DNA of 64,000 nt, from contig CAJTFD010000002.1 in NCBI GenBank assembly GCA_910575625.1, positions 124,001 through 188,000 on the forward strand, written 5' to 3'. Numbering within the stretch: position 1 is the first letter of the stretch; each line of letters begins with the position of its first letter. Below, piece by piece: positions 26,480 through 35,871 of this stretch. The position numbers and the translations under genes were made by a program. The notes beneath the pieces were generated by a model. It did no database searches and was not told the DNA's origin. It saw only the letters and a program-made list of their open reading frames with translations. The DNA is from Clostridia bacterium. Its GTDB lineage: Bacteria > Bacillota > Clostridia > Lachnospirales > Lachnospiraceae.

Positions 26480-27175
26480 ATGATAAAGATCGCAGTCTGT
26501 GACGATGAGGCCGCCATGTGTGAACAGATCGGACAGATGACAGCCCAGGTCTTAGGACAATGGAGAGAACCATTTGAGATGATCCATTATCTGGATCCGA
26601 GGGATCTTCTGGAGGATCCTTCCCACCTGGATCTCTTGTTTTTGGATATCCAGATGCCCGGCTTAAACGGCGTTGAACTGGCAAGACGATTAAGAGCGCA
26701 GGGATCTGACTGTGCGATCATATTTGTGACGGTCCTAGAAGATCATATGTTGGACGCGTTTGAAGTGGAGGCCGTCGATTATCTGTGCAAGCCTGTGGAT
26801 CCAGAGCGTCTAAAGCGTACATTAAAACGTGTCTTAAAGCGGTGGAAGGACAACGCAGAAAAAAGCCTGTTCATCCAGACAAAAACCTGGAGCAGGAATG
26901 TGAAAGTCCGGGATATCTATTATTGCGAAGTCATCAACCGGAAGATCTACCTGCATACAAAGAGCGGCGTGATCGAATATTACGGTAGACTAAAAGAGAC
27001 TGAGAAACAACTGGGCAGTTCTTTTATAAAATGCCACCGCAGTTATCTGGTGAATCTCTATCATCTGCGGGAATATAATGACGGGATGATCACATTAGAA
27101 AATGGGGCGCGCATCCCTGTCTCCAGAAATCAGCAGCAGGCGCTGATGGAAGGCATGATGCAGTATATGAGATAA
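26480..27175 (+). CDS. LytTR-type response regulator
   Basis: A 231-residue AgrA/VirR-like regulator. The receiver domain has the acidic pair CDDE near the start and the phospho-acceptor D in LLFLDIQMPG. The LytTR DNA-binding domain follows from about residue 135 (KCHRSYLVNLYHLREY, then RIPVSRNQQ). The ATG at 26480 fits the family start MIKIAVCDDE; the longer frame from 26453 adds nine unlikely residues. It forms a two-gene operon with the kinase at 27204. Confidence 0.92.
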   Translation: MIKIAVCDDEAAMCEQIGQMTAQVLGQWREPFEMIHYLDPRDLLEDPSHLDLLFLDIQMPGLNGVELARRLRAQGSDCAIIFVTVLEDHMLDAFEVEAVDYLCKPVDPERLKRTLKRVLKRWKDNAEKSLFIQTKTWSRNVKVRDIYYCEVINRKIYLHTKSGVIEYYGRLKETEKQLGSSFIKCHRSYLVNLYHLREYNDGMITLENGARIPVSRNQQQALMEGMMQYMR

Positions 27176-27203
27176 AGAACGTTATGGGGGAGGGGACGAG
27201 AGA

Positions 27204-28586
27204 TTGATCTGGAATGGTGTATTACTATGGAATCCGCAGATGTCCGCTTCTGCAAATATGGCGTTTATAGTCCTGCCGATACTCCTTCACTATCTTGCGG
27301 CGCCAACGATCTCTTTTTATTTTTTCTGTAAATGCTGCAGCGTTTTGTTCCGGCGGCGGGAATGGCTGGCCTATATCATTTGCAGCATACTCTTGACCAT
27401 GGCGCAGGCGGCGTGGAACTTATCAGGCATGGCGGCATTGGCGCCGGAGATCCTGCTGTTTGCTGTATGCGGATGTATCCTGCTGCGCGGCAGATGGAGA
27501 CGCGCCCTGGCTGTGTCTGTCCTGGCGGTCTCTGTCAGCAGCATCTGCGGCGGCATTGCGCAATGGGTGGAATATTGGGCGCTCTGGAGGGCTGGTTCCC
27601 TGCTTTTTTCTATGGCGCCCTTTGACCTGGTCAAAGAACTTTTGTATATCTTTTTGACCCTTTTGATCGTCTTTTTTATCTTAAAGACCTTTTCTGCCAG
27701 CATCCGGCAGAACGACGGCCAGGTCCTGCTCCTGTTATCGGTCCCCGCGTTTTTCATCTCTCTGGTGGAGCGGATCACCCGTGACAGCATCTACGGGAGT
27801 ACCCTCGTGGCGGATTCGGAACGCGGTCTGCTGTTCCCGGTGGTCGATCATGGCGGGTTATTTTTTCTGCAGTTTTTTGCGTGCGCCTGCCTTTTTTTGA
27901 TCCTGGCGGCTTTTCGGAAGATCACGGGCGCGATCCAGGCAGAGCAGACCATCCAGTTATTGGAACAGCAGAAACAGGCCCAGGAGATCTATGTGCAGGA
28001 AGCATTATCACGCTATGCACAGACCCGCGCATTCCGTCACGATATCAAGAACCATCTGGTCCTGCTGGCGGGGCTCATCGGAAGGGGACAGATAGAGGAA
28101 GCCAGGGAATATCTGGAAGATCTGGACCAAGCATGCGGCTGTCTGACCTATCCGGTCCAGACAGGAAATGCCGCAGTCGATGCCTTATTAGGAAGCAAAC
28201 TTTCGGCCGCCGAACGGGAAGGGATCCCCGTCCAATGCCAGCTGCGGCTGCCGCCGCAGACGGGGATCTCGGATATGGACTGGTGTATCGCACTGGCCAA
28301 TGCCATAGACAATGCGGCGTTTGCGAGCAGAGCCCTTTTGCCAAAAGAGCGGTATATTCATATAGCAGGGAAGAAAAAAGGAAACTTTTATCTGATCTCC
28401 ATAGAGAACCGGTGCGAAAAGAGCATACAAGAAATACCGGACGATGGGATCGGGCTGTCCAATATAAGAGCGGCCGTGCAGAAATATCAGGGTACGGTAA
28501 AAATAGAGGTCCAAGACGGGATCTTTCGGCTGGATCTGCTCTGGGTGCTGCCGGAAACGGAGGACGATCCCATCTGCAACAGTTGA
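27204..28586 (+). CDS. GHKL-type sensor histidine kinase
   Basis: A 460-residue AgrC-like kinase with about six to seven N-terminal membrane helices (to about residue 240), a coiled linker, the phospho-acceptor H in FRHDIKNHLVLL, and a GHKL ATPase domain (ALANAIDNAAFA, then DGIGLSNIRAAV). It starts with TTG at 27204 behind GGGGGAGGGG. Systems of this type often sense peptides; no AgrD/AgrB-like genes are seen here. The next gene has its own promoter. Confidence 0.9.
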   Translation: MIWNGVLLWNPQMSASANMAFIVLPILLHYLAAPTISFYFFCKCCSVLFRRREWLAYIICSILLTMAQAAWNLSGMAALAPEILLFAVCGCILLRGRWRRALAVSVLAVSVSSICGGIAQWVEYWALWRAGSLLFSMAPFDLVKELLYIFLTLLIVFFILKTFSASIRQNDGQVLLLLSVPAFFISLVERITRDSIYGSTLVADSERGLLFPVVDHGGLFFLQFFACACLFLILAAFRKITGAIQAEQTIQLLEQQKQAQEIYVQEALSRYAQTRAFRHDIKNHLVLLAGLIGRGQIEEAREYLEDLDQACGCLTYPVQTGNAAVDALLGSKLSAAEREGIPVQCQLRLPPQTGISDMDWCIALANAIDNAAFASRALLPKERYIHIAGKKKGNFYLISIENRCEKSIQEIPDDGIGLSNIRAAVQKYQGTVKIEVQDGIFRLDLLWVLPETEDDPICNS

Positions 28587-28608
28587 ACAGCCTCTCGCAC
28601 CAAGTCGG

Positions 28609-28637
28609 TTGACACCGGAAAACAGAACGGATAGACT
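28609..28637 (+). promoter_or_regulatory. Promoter of the small coiled-coil gene
   Basis: TTGACA (28609-28614), 17 bases, TAGACT (28632-28637), with AAGGAGG before the ATG at 28669. Confidence 0.65.
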
Positions 28638-28668
28638 GGAGTATATAAATTCTCAAGGAGGAAAAAAT

Positions 28669-28992
28669 ATGGGGATCAATGGGACAAATGGGATCAGTCC
28701 GAGTCTGTCTTCTTTTGGTACAGGTGCAGCCGGAAACGGGAGCGGCAATGAAGCGCAGATCCGGTCATTGGAAAAGAAACTTACGCAGCTGCAGGATGAA
28801 AAGAAAAAAGCAGTTGCCGCAAAGGATCAGAAAAAAGTGGAAAAATTAGAAAAAAAGATCCAGGAGGTAAAAAAACAGATCGAAGAACTCAAGCGGCGGC
28901 AAAAGAAAGAGGAGGAAGAAGGGGAATACGCTCCGGATGGAAAAATGGTGAAGACCCCCGGAGCGGGAGATGCAGTGGATGAATATGCATGA
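28669..28992 (+). CDS. FlxA-like small coiled-coil protein
   Basis: A 107-residue hydrophilic protein. The N-terminal 25 residues are Gly/Ser/Asn-rich, residues 28-82 form one coiled coil with repeated KKLxxLQDEKKK-type heptads, and the tail is acidic and loose. This is the pattern of FlxA-like proteins, whose function is unknown. No signal peptide. It lies right after the LytTR two-component genes with its own promoter and terminator, so it may be their target. Confidence 0.72.
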   Translation: MGINGTNGISPSLSSFGTGAAGNGSGNEAQIRSLEKKLTQLQDEKKKAVAAKDQKKVEKLEKKIQEVKKQIEELKRRQKKEEEEGEYAPDGKMVKTPGAGDAVDEYA

Positions 28993-29018
28993 TCTTTTGT
29001 GCGCTGTCTTTAGTGAGG

Positions 29019-29046
29019 CCAGGTGTCGGTTGACATCTGGCTTTGA
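29019..29046 (+). terminator. Hairpin after the FlxA-like gene
   Basis: CCAGGTGTC-GGTT-GACATCTGG (29019-29040), followed by CTTTGAG. The rest of the gap to 29291 holds only the promoter at 29199. Confidence 0.6.
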
Positions 29047-29198
29047 GCTTATATTGCAGCGGTAGGATACAAGACAAAAAGATCCGTGCAGCAGAAAAAT
29101 CTGCAGATCATATCTTGAGATATTATGGAGAAGGGCAGGGTGCGGGGCGTATCGGATACTTTTCGTGACAGATATCATTATAATAACCGATAAATACA

Positions 29199-29226
29199 TT
29201 GACTTTTTTGATGAAAAATGTATAAT
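29199..29226 (+). promoter_or_regulatory. Promoter of the corrinoid methyltransferase operon
   Basis: TTGACT (29199-29204), 16 bases, TATAAT (29221-29226). The leader to the ATG at 29292 is about 60 bases; AAAGGAG precedes the start. Confidence 0.7.
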
Positions 29227-29291
29227 TTTTGGTAAAGATCCTCTTTCAGATCGGGCAAAAATCCGTAATATCATAAAGGAGAAAGATAAAA

Positions 29292-29951
29292 ATGGCAAAG
29301 CAAAAAGAAGAGTTATTGGGACAACTATCAGAATGTGTCGTAGAGATGGAAGATGAGACAGTCGTTGATGTGGCAAACGAATATCTCGAGGCACGATATC
29401 CGGTATTTGACGGGATCATGGACGGCCTGGTGGACGGCATGAACAAGGTGAGCGACCTGTACGATGCAGAAGAATATTTTGTGACAGATGTACTCCTCTG
29501 TTCGGATGCGATGTACGCAGGGCTTGACGTGCTGCGCCCGCACCTGCCCGTGGAAGAAAACGGCGCCGAGAGACCAAAAGTCGTCATCGGCGTCGTGGAA
29601 GGCGATACCCACGACATCGGCAAAAACCTGGTAAAGATCATGATGGATACCGCCGGATTTGAGATGCATGATCTGGGAAGGGATGTGCCCCTGGATGACT
29701 TTGTAGACAAGGCAGTGGAGATCGGCGCATCCATCATCTGTATGTCCACACTCATGACCACCACCATGCCGGGTATGAAGACAGTCATCGAAAAACTGGA
29801 AGAAAAAGGTGTGCGCAGCCAGTTCAAAGTCATGGTGGGCGGGAGTCCGGTATCACAGAAATACGCCAGTGAGATCGGAGCAGACGGATATTCTGTAAAC
29901 GCAGTGGGCGCGGTAAAAAAAGCAAAAGAACTGGTGGGCATAGCAGGATAA
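29292..29951 (+). CDS. Corrinoid (B12-binding) methyl-carrier protein
   Basis: A 219-residue MtaC/MtbC-like protein. A four-helix cap (1-88) precedes the Rossmann B12 domain with D105-x-H107-x2-G110 (GDTHDIGKN), where H107 is the lower cobalt ligand. It shuttles a methyl group on cobalt between a substrate methyltransferase and an acceptor methyltransferase. First gene of a four-gene operon with URO-D proteins and a corrinoid activator. Confidence 0.93.
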   Translation: MAKQKEELLGQLSECVVEMEDETVVDVANEYLEARYPVFDGIMDGLVDGMNKVSDLYDAEEYFVTDVLLCSDAMYAGLDVLRPHLPVEENGAERPKVVIGVVEGDTHDIGKNLVKIMMDTAGFEMHDLGRDVPLDDFVDKAVEIGASIICMSTLMTTTMPGMKTVIEKLEEKGVRSQFKVMVGGSPVSQKYASEIGADGYSVNAVGAVKKAKELVGIAG

Positions 29952-29963
29952 GAGAGGCGACAT

Positions 29964-30992
29964 ATGTTATCAGAAAAAGAGCGTTTAAAAAAGGCGTTCC
30001 GTCATGAGCGCGTAGACCGTCCGCCCTGCATCTGCCCCGGCGGGATGATGAACATGATTACCACGGAACTGATGGATAAAAGCGGTGTAAGCTGGCCCCA
30101 GGCCCACACGGACGCCGAGATGATGGCGCGGCTGGCGCTGGCCAATTACGAGAACGGCTGTTTTGAAAATATGGGCGTTCCCTTCTGCATGACGGTGGAG
30201 GCAGAAGCGCTGGGGGCAGGAGTCACGATGGGCAGCAAGACTTACGAACCCCATGTGACCGGCTACGCGATCGACTCTGTGACCGAATGGGAAAAGATAA
30301 AGCCGATCGATGGAGATGCCGGCCGGGCCAAAGTCGTACTGGATGCCATCCGCCTTTTAAGAGCAAAAGATCTGGATGTGCCGATCATCGGAAATGTGAC
30401 AGGGCCTGTCAGTACGGCCAGCTCCCTGATGGAGCCGGTGACTTTTTACAAAGAACTTAGAAAAAAGAATACAGAAGCCCACGCGTATATGCGGTACGTG
30501 ACTGAGCAGGTCAGTAGATTTGCGAAAGCGCAGGTGGGAGCGGGGGCGGACGTGATCGCCATATCGGATCCCAGCGGGACTGGTGAGATCTTAGGGCCGC
30601 GGCTGTTTGAAGAATTTGCCGTCCGCTATCTCAACATGCTCCTGGAAACGTTAAGAGAGACGAAGGTCGGGACGATCGTCCATATCTGCGGGCAGATGAA
30701 GAACGTGTATAAACAGGTGGATCTGGTACACAGCGATGTGCTGAGTTTTGATTCCGTCGTATCCATGAAAGAGGCAAGGAAAAATCTGCAGGACCGGGTC
30801 CTGATGGGAAATGTCAGTACATACACCTTGGAATTTGGCGACCGAAAGCGTGTGGCCAAACTTACGAAAAACTGTGTGGAGAGCGGTTCAGACATCATCG
30901 CCCCGGCGTGCGGGCTGGGGACCAGATCCCCTCTTTCCAATATCCAGGCGATCCTGCAGACGTTAAGAGAAGAGGTTCCCGCAAATGCCTAA
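29964..30992 (+). CDS. URO-D-fold corrinoid methyltransferase
   Basis: A 342-residue MtaA/MtbA-type protein. Its zinc site is probably H and C in VHICGQMK and C in APACGLG. SEKERLKKAFRHERVDRPP is the family's start. It moves a methyl group to or from the corrinoid protein encoded 12 bases upstream. The substrate or acceptor cannot be told from sequence. It overlaps the activator gene by 8 bases. Confidence 0.87.
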   Translation: MLSEKERLKKAFRHERVDRPPCICPGGMMNMITTELMDKSGVSWPQAHTDAEMMARLALANYENGCFENMGVPFCMTVEAEALGAGVTMGSKTYEPHVTGYAIDSVTEWEKIKPIDGDAGRAKVVLDAIRLLRAKDLDVPIIGNVTGPVSTASSLMEPVTFYKELRKKNTEAHAYMRYVTEQVSRFAKAQVGAGADVIAISDPSGTGEILGPRLFEEFAVRYLNMLLETLRETKVGTIVHICGQMKNVYKQVDLVHSDVLSFDSVVSMKEARKNLQDRVLMGNVSTYTLEFGDRKRVAKLTKNCVESGSDIIAPACGLGTRSPLSNIQAILQTLREEVPANA

Positions 30993-32808
30993 GATGACCA
31001 TACAGCCGTCAGGCAAAACTTTTATATACGAAACAGGAAAGAGCTTATTGGAGATCCTCCTGGAAGAAAAGATCTTTGTGGATAACCCGTGCAACGGCAA
31101 GGGCGTCTGTGGAAAATGCCGGGTAAAGATCCTCTCCGGGACCCTGCCGGCCGTGCATCCCACGGAAGAGCAGTTCCTCAGGCCGCAGGAACTAGCTGCG
31201 GGCGTGCGTCTTGCCTGCCTCCTAAACCCGGAGAATGACCTTGAGATCGCGCTCCTCCAAAAAGAACGCGCACATGAAGTCTTGACCACCGGGTATATCC
31301 CGGACTTCACACCGGACTGCGACATCACAAAGCAGGTCATCAAGATCAGGAAGCCTGGATTGCGCGAACAGATGTCCTATGAAGATCAGGTGAGAGGACA
31401 GATAAGAGGACGACTGTCCATAGAACGGCTGGATCTTGCGGTGCTGGCTTCGGGAAGATACCAGTCCGGGACCATGACCGCCGTCCTGCACGGGGATACG
31501 CTCATCCAGTTGGAGGAGGGGGACACTTCCGATATCTTATACGGTGTGGCTGTGGACATCGGCACAACGACCGTTGTCTGTGCATTAGTGGATATGCGCA
31601 CCGGAGAAGAGCGGGCCGATGCCTCCATGATCAATGCGCAGAAACATTTCGGCCTGGATGTCCTGACCAGGATCTCCTATGAGATGGAACACCCAGAAGA
31701 CGGGATCAGCCAACTCCAAAAAGCGATCGTGGACTCGATCAATGATATGATCAGCGAGATCTGTGCGCAGGCAGGCGTGCAAAGAGAGCATATCTATGAG
31801 ATCACAGTAGGGGCAAACTGTACCATGATGCACATGCTCTTAGGAATAGACGCGGCTCCGATCGGAAGAGCGCCCTATGCCCCCATGTTCGTACAGGCAA
31901 GGGATATCCCGGCCGCCCAGATTGGGCTGAAAGCGGCAAAAGGGGCGAGGCTCTACTGCCTGCCGTCGGTATCCGCCTACATCGGCGCGGACATTGTGGC
32001 CGGCACCTACGTATGCGGGCTGAAAAATGCAAAAGAAAACATCCTGTTCATCGATATCGGGACCAACGGTGAGATCGTGCTCTCGGACCATGGAAAGCTC
32101 CTCTGCTGTTCCTGTGCCGCAGGCCCTGCCCTTGAGGGGATGAATATCCGCTGTGGGATGCGGGCGGCCCAGGGCGCCATCGAAGATGTCCGGATCACAG
32201 AAGAAGGCGTCGAGATAAAAGTGATCGGAGGCGGAGAGCCTGCCGGGATATGCGGCAGCGGCATCCTTGCGGCTGTAAGGGAATTACTGCGGGTCGGACT
32301 GATCCGTCCCAACGGCGCATTCATCAAAAAAGAACAGCTCGATCCCAGTGACTACCGTTTCCCTATGCTCCAGCTCGACGGGAAAAAACGGGAATTTATC
32401 CTGTCTGCGGCCCCGGAGCGTCTGCTGATCACCCAGCAGGACGTGCGACAGGTGCAGCTTGCAAAAGGCGCGATCCTCTCAGGCTTTACCGCGCTCTTGG
32501 ATAAGGCGGGGCTTACGATGGATGACCTTGACAGAGTCCTGGTCGCGGGCCAGTTCGGCGCGCATCTGCCGGCGGACAGCCTGACAGGGACAGGCATCCT
32601 CCCAGAAGAGGTGGGAGATAAGATCGAGTATGTGGGCAATTCATCCAAGACAGGCGCCTATATGGCCCTGATGTCCGCACAGGTCAAACGCGGGATGGAA
32701 AAACTGGCCGACCACATGGATTACATGGAGCTGGGGGCCGCTGCAAGGTATGAACGGCTGTTCTCAGACTGCCTGATCTTTCCAAGGCCCGCAGAAAAGA
32801 AAGAATGA
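30985..32808 (+). CDS. RACE protein, reductive activator of corrinoid enzymes
   Basis: A 607-residue protein. An N-terminal [2Fe-2S] ferredoxin domain has C36, C42 and C45 plus a later Cys (RLACLL). The C-terminal part is an ASKHA-like ATPase domain (DUF4445; VAVDIGTTTVV, then FIDIGTNGEIVL, then ICGSGILAAVREL). It uses ATP to reduce accidentally oxidised Co(II) corrinoid to active Co(I). The operon position beside the corrinoid protein fits exactly. Length is typical. Confidence 0.93.
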   Translation: MPKMTIQPSGKTFIYETGKSLLEILLEEKIFVDNPCNGKGVCGKCRVKILSGTLPAVHPTEEQFLRPQELAAGVRLACLLNPENDLEIALLQKERAHEVLTTGYIPDFTPDCDITKQVIKIRKPGLREQMSYEDQVRGQIRGRLSIERLDLAVLASGRYQSGTMTAVLHGDTLIQLEEGDTSDILYGVAVDIGTTTVVCALVDMRTGEERADASMINAQKHFGLDVLTRISYEMEHPEDGISQLQKAIVDSINDMISEICAQAGVQREHIYEITVGANCTMMHMLLGIDAAPIGRAPYAPMFVQARDIPAAQIGLKAAKGARLYCLPSVSAYIGADIVAGTYVCGLKNAKENILFIDIGTNGEIVLSDHGKLLCCSCAAGPALEGMNIRCGMRAAQGAIEDVRITEEGVEIKVIGGGEPAGICGSGILAAVRELLRVGLIRPNGAFIKKEQLDPSDYRFPMLQLDGKKREFILSAAPERLLITQQDVRQVQLAKGAILSGFTALLDKAGLTMDDLDRVLVAGQFGAHLPADSLTGTGILPEEVGDKIEYVGNSSKTGAYMALMSAQVKRGMEKLADHMDYMELGAAARYERLFSDCLIFPRPAEKKE

Positions 32809-32826
32809 TGAGGGGAGGGATCTTGA

Positions 32827-33693
32827 TTGGGAAAGATCGCTGATTTCAACTGTACATACGACAATGCCGTGGGTATCAGCAGCGATGTGACAGAAAAACT
32901 GGATCTGACATATCCGGATGCATATCTCCATTGGGATACCATGGCAAAGATCGCACTGGAGATCAAGAAAAAAGAAGATGTGGCTTTTTGTGAACTGCCT
33001 TTCTGCCATACACTGGAGGCGGAAGCCATGGGCGGGATCATCAACCTGGGAAATGCAGCGGCCGGGCCCCGCGCCAAAGAATACATCTGCGAGACCCCAG
33101 AACAGCTCTTAAAGCTTCCGGCCATCGACTACGAAAAGGGCCGGATCCACGAAACGCTGAAAGCCTGCAGATATCTGCGGGAACAGGGTGAAAATGTGGC
33201 ATTGCTGATATCCGGGCCTTTTACCATCCTAAATGTCTTGATAGATGCACGGCACGTGTTCCGCTTCATGCGGAAACAGCCGGAGACGATGCGGCAGGTC
33301 TTTGATAAATTTGCGGAAGAATTACTTAAATTCATCGAGAAAGCGATGGAATACGATGTGGATATGATCAGCTACGCAGATTCCTCCGGCGGCCTCAATA
33401 TACTGGGTCCGAAGAACATGGCGTATATGACAGAGACGTTCACTTATCCGTTTTTGAAACGGGCGGAGAAGGTCGTCGCGGGCAGGGCGCAGATCTTCCT
33501 CTGTCCCAAGACGACATTTGCACTGTTGGGGACAGAGAAGATGGCGTGGATGGAGGTACCCGTAAGCGGTCCCATGAGATACGCGGATGCCGTTTTAAGT
33601 GTAAAAGATCAGGTCGTGACCGCCGGCCAGATGTGTATCAAGAACAGCGGCTACATGGTCAAAAACGAGATAAAAGCGGTCCGTCTCTTATAA
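32827..33693 (+). CDS. Second URO-D-fold methyltransferase-like protein
   Basis: A 288-residue, shorter member of the URO-D superfamily. It starts with TTG at 32827 behind AGGGGAGGG. EAEAMGGIINLGN and SYADSSGGLNILGPK match the family. Possible metal ligands are FLCPKTT and the Cys in GQMCIKN, rather than the HxC pattern of its neighbour at 29964. It may be the substrate-side or acceptor-side partner. It ends the operon; a terminator follows. Confidence 0.82.
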   Translation: MGKIADFNCTYDNAVGISSDVTEKLDLTYPDAYLHWDTMAKIALEIKKKEDVAFCELPFCHTLEAEAMGGIINLGNAAAGPRAKEYICETPEQLLKLPAIDYEKGRIHETLKACRYLREQGENVALLISGPFTILNVLIDARHVFRFMRKQPETMRQVFDKFAEELLKFIEKAMEYDVDMISYADSSGGLNILGPKNMAYMTETFTYPFLKRAEKVVAGRAQIFLCPKTTFALLGTEKMAWMEVPVSGPMRYADAVLSVKDQVVTAGQMCIKNSGYMVKNEIKAVRLL

Positions 33694-33702
33694 GATACAG
33701 GT

Positions 33703-33741
33703 GGCCGCAGCAAAGAGGATACCTTTGCCGCGGCCTTTTCA
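33703..33741 (+). terminator. Terminator of the corrinoid operon
   Basis: GGCCGCAGCAAAG pairs with CTTTGCCGCGGCC (33703-33735), then TTTTC. Confidence 0.88.
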
Positions 33742-33827
33742 GTTTTAGTTTACCACTTCAGAAAGTAAAGAAAAAGTGTGCTCTTTCTTAAAATATCGAC
33801 TTATTATTTTGATTTTAAATAAACGCA

Positions 33828-33857
33828 TTGACAATCCTTATGGAAACAAGGTATATT
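33828..33857 (+). promoter_or_regulatory. Promoter of the oligopeptide-type ABC operon
   Basis: TTGACA (33828-33833), 18 bases, TATATT (33852-33857). AGGAGG lies before the ATG at 33904. Confidence 0.65.
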
Positions 33858-33903
33858 AATATATCATAAACATATCATTAAGAAGAGCATAGGAGGAACT
33901 CTG

Positions 33904-35553
33904 ATGAAAAAGAAACTGATCGGCATATTCCTCAGTATCGCCATGGTCTCCGTCCTGATCACAGGCTGCGGCGGATCGGATACAGGAGCAAAGCAGGAAG
34001 AGACAGCGCAGGAGGAGACGGCAGACACAGATGCAGACGAGACTGACAGCGCCGAGGAAGAAGACGTGGAAGACGAGGCAGACAGCGCTAAGAGCAGCAC
34101 AGAGGGCGGCCAGCTGGTGATCCCGGTGTCGGCGACGGTGACAAATCTGAATCCTCTGCTGGAGTCCATGGCAGAGGGCGCATTCCAATTATCACCATTT
34201 GCGGACGAGCTGTATTATGTGGACCAGGAAGAGACACGGTATTATCTGGCGGAGAGCTGTGAGGTATCCGAGGATGGTCTGACCTATACACTGAAATTAA
34301 AGGACAACCTGAAATGGCATGACGGCGAGCCGATCACGGCGGATGACGTGATCTTTACCGCGGACTGCAATGCGGACACCAACAACGGCGCAGGCTACAC
34401 AAACACTGTATTCGTCGGTGAGGAGCCGGTCAAATATGAAAAAGTGGACGATCTGACTGTAAACTTTACAGTTCCCCAGCCATCCGCCTCTTATCTGGAA
34501 GTACTGGGAAAATTACAGCTGATCCCGGCGCATGCGTTTGACGGCAGCACAGACATCGTCTCAGCGGAAGCAAACCTGACAGACATCGGCTCCGGCCCGT
34601 ACAAACTCTCCGCGTTTAACGACGGCGAATCACTGGTACTGGAGAAATTCGAGGACTATTACGGCGACGCACCCCAGATTGACAGCATCGTCTTCCAGGT
34701 GATCTCCGATCCCAGCGCACAGGAAGTGGCGTTTAAGAACGGTGAGATCAATTATCTCCTCGCTTCCTCCGACGCGACGGTGGAAGAGTTCAAGAGCGTG
34801 GACGGCGCACAGCTCCATCAGTTGGGCGAAGGACGTGTAAAATACCTGGCATGGAATAAATACTCTGACACATGGAAAGACCGCGACGCAGTGAAAGCCC
34901 TGTTCGCCGCCTTAGACCAGAACGAGATCGTAGAAGGCGCGTACGGCGCATCCATGGGGATCCCGGCCAACACGATCTTCAGCAACCAGAACCTTTTCCA
35001 CGATGAAGAGCTCACAGGATACGAGCAGGATCTGGATACGGCGAAAGAACTCGCGGAGAAGTCCGGCCTGTCCGGCAAGACGATCAAACTGCATTACAAT
35101 ACAGACCGCTCCTACATGGAAGAGACAGCACTGCTGATCCAGCAGCAGTTAAAAGCAATCGACGTGAACGTGGAGATCGAGGGCATCGATGCCAACGGCT
35201 TCTTTGATGTGGTCTTTACAGACCAGGCGGATTACGAACTGTATCTGAATGAATATGCCGCGATCGGGGATCCGGATTCCGTCGTTGCCGGCATGTATGA
35301 CGGGACATGGGGCATCAATGTGGACACCAGCGACGAGATCTTAGACCTGTTCAAGCAGGGCCGGGAGACCACCGATATGGAAGAAAGAGCTGAGATCTAC
35401 AAAGAGCTGCAGCAGAAAGCCATCGATGAATATCTGGTATACCCCATTGCATACCCGAACTACTGCTTCGTCACCAGCGACAACCTGCAGGGCGCAGAGT
35501 ATTACGAGACGACACCTGTATTTGAAGACTATACAAAACTCTATTTTGAATAG
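33904..35553 (+). CDS. Substrate-binding lipoprotein, family 5 (peptide/nickel)
   Basis: A 549-residue extracytoplasmic binding protein. Lipobox LITGC is near residue 20, followed by an acidic linker of about 40 residues, much like ModA here. The family-5 domain is clear (LKDNLKWHDGEPITADDVIFT). It should bind peptides, nickel-chelates or a related solute; the specificity cannot be read. It precedes two permeases and two ATPases. Its position after the corrinoid operon raises the idea that it brings in a methylated substrate, but this is only context. Confidence 0.9.
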   Translation: MKKKLIGIFLSIAMVSVLITGCGGSDTGAKQEETAQEETADTDADETDSAEEEDVEDEADSAKSSTEGGQLVIPVSATVTNLNPLLESMAEGAFQLSPFADELYYVDQEETRYYLAESCEVSEDGLTYTLKLKDNLKWHDGEPITADDVIFTADCNADTNNGAGYTNTVFVGEEPVKYEKVDDLTVNFTVPQPSASYLEVLGKLQLIPAHAFDGSTDIVSAEANLTDIGSGPYKLSAFNDGESLVLEKFEDYYGDAPQIDSIVFQVISDPSAQEVAFKNGEINYLLASSDATVEEFKSVDGAQLHQLGEGRVKYLAWNKYSDTWKDRDAVKALFAALDQNEIVEGAYGASMGIPANTIFSNQNLFHDEELTGYEQDLDTAKELAEKSGLSGKTIKLHYNTDRSYMEETALLIQQQLKAIDVNVEIEGIDANGFFDVVFTDQADYELYLNEYAAIGDPDSVVAGMYDGTWGINVDTSDEILDLFKQGRETTDMEERAEIYKELQQKAIDEYLVYPIAYPNYCFVTSDNLQGAEYYETTPVFEDYTKLYFE

Positions 35554-35574
35554 TATCTGACGATGGATAAAGAT

Positions 35575-35845
35575 AGATCCTGTTTTCGGCAGGATCTCAG
35601 AGTGTCGACAAAGTCGCCACTCTGGTAAAATTCATGGCTTACGCCATAAATTTTAATACTGGAGGATAAAAGCCCGATCTGCTCGCACAAGGGCTAAAGC
35701 CCCTACAGATCGGGCTTTTTGCAAGTAGCCGGAAATAAATTCCGTCTACTTGATCCCAGTTCGAGGGCACAGCCCTTCGAGCATCCATGACCAAACGACA
35801 CTTTATCTACAGTCTGAGATCCTGTTTTCGGCAGGATCTATTTTT
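35575..35845. repeat. Structured gap with duplicated terminator-like hairpins
   Basis: The 318 bases between binding protein and permease are packed with hairpins. AGATCCTG-N7-CAGGATCT occurs twice as an identical 23-base direct repeat (35575-35597 and 35818-35840). Between them are CAGAGTG/CACTCTG, an ATTTATGG-type hairpin, and a strong terminator-like stem AAAGCCCGATCTG / CAGATCGGGCTTTTT (35667-35720). The last copy is followed by ATTTTTC. These would lower expression of the transporter genes relative to the binding protein, or mark an inserted repeat element. Confidence 0.65.
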
Positions 35846-35871
35846 CGTATGAGTTTTTTCTATAGGAGAAC

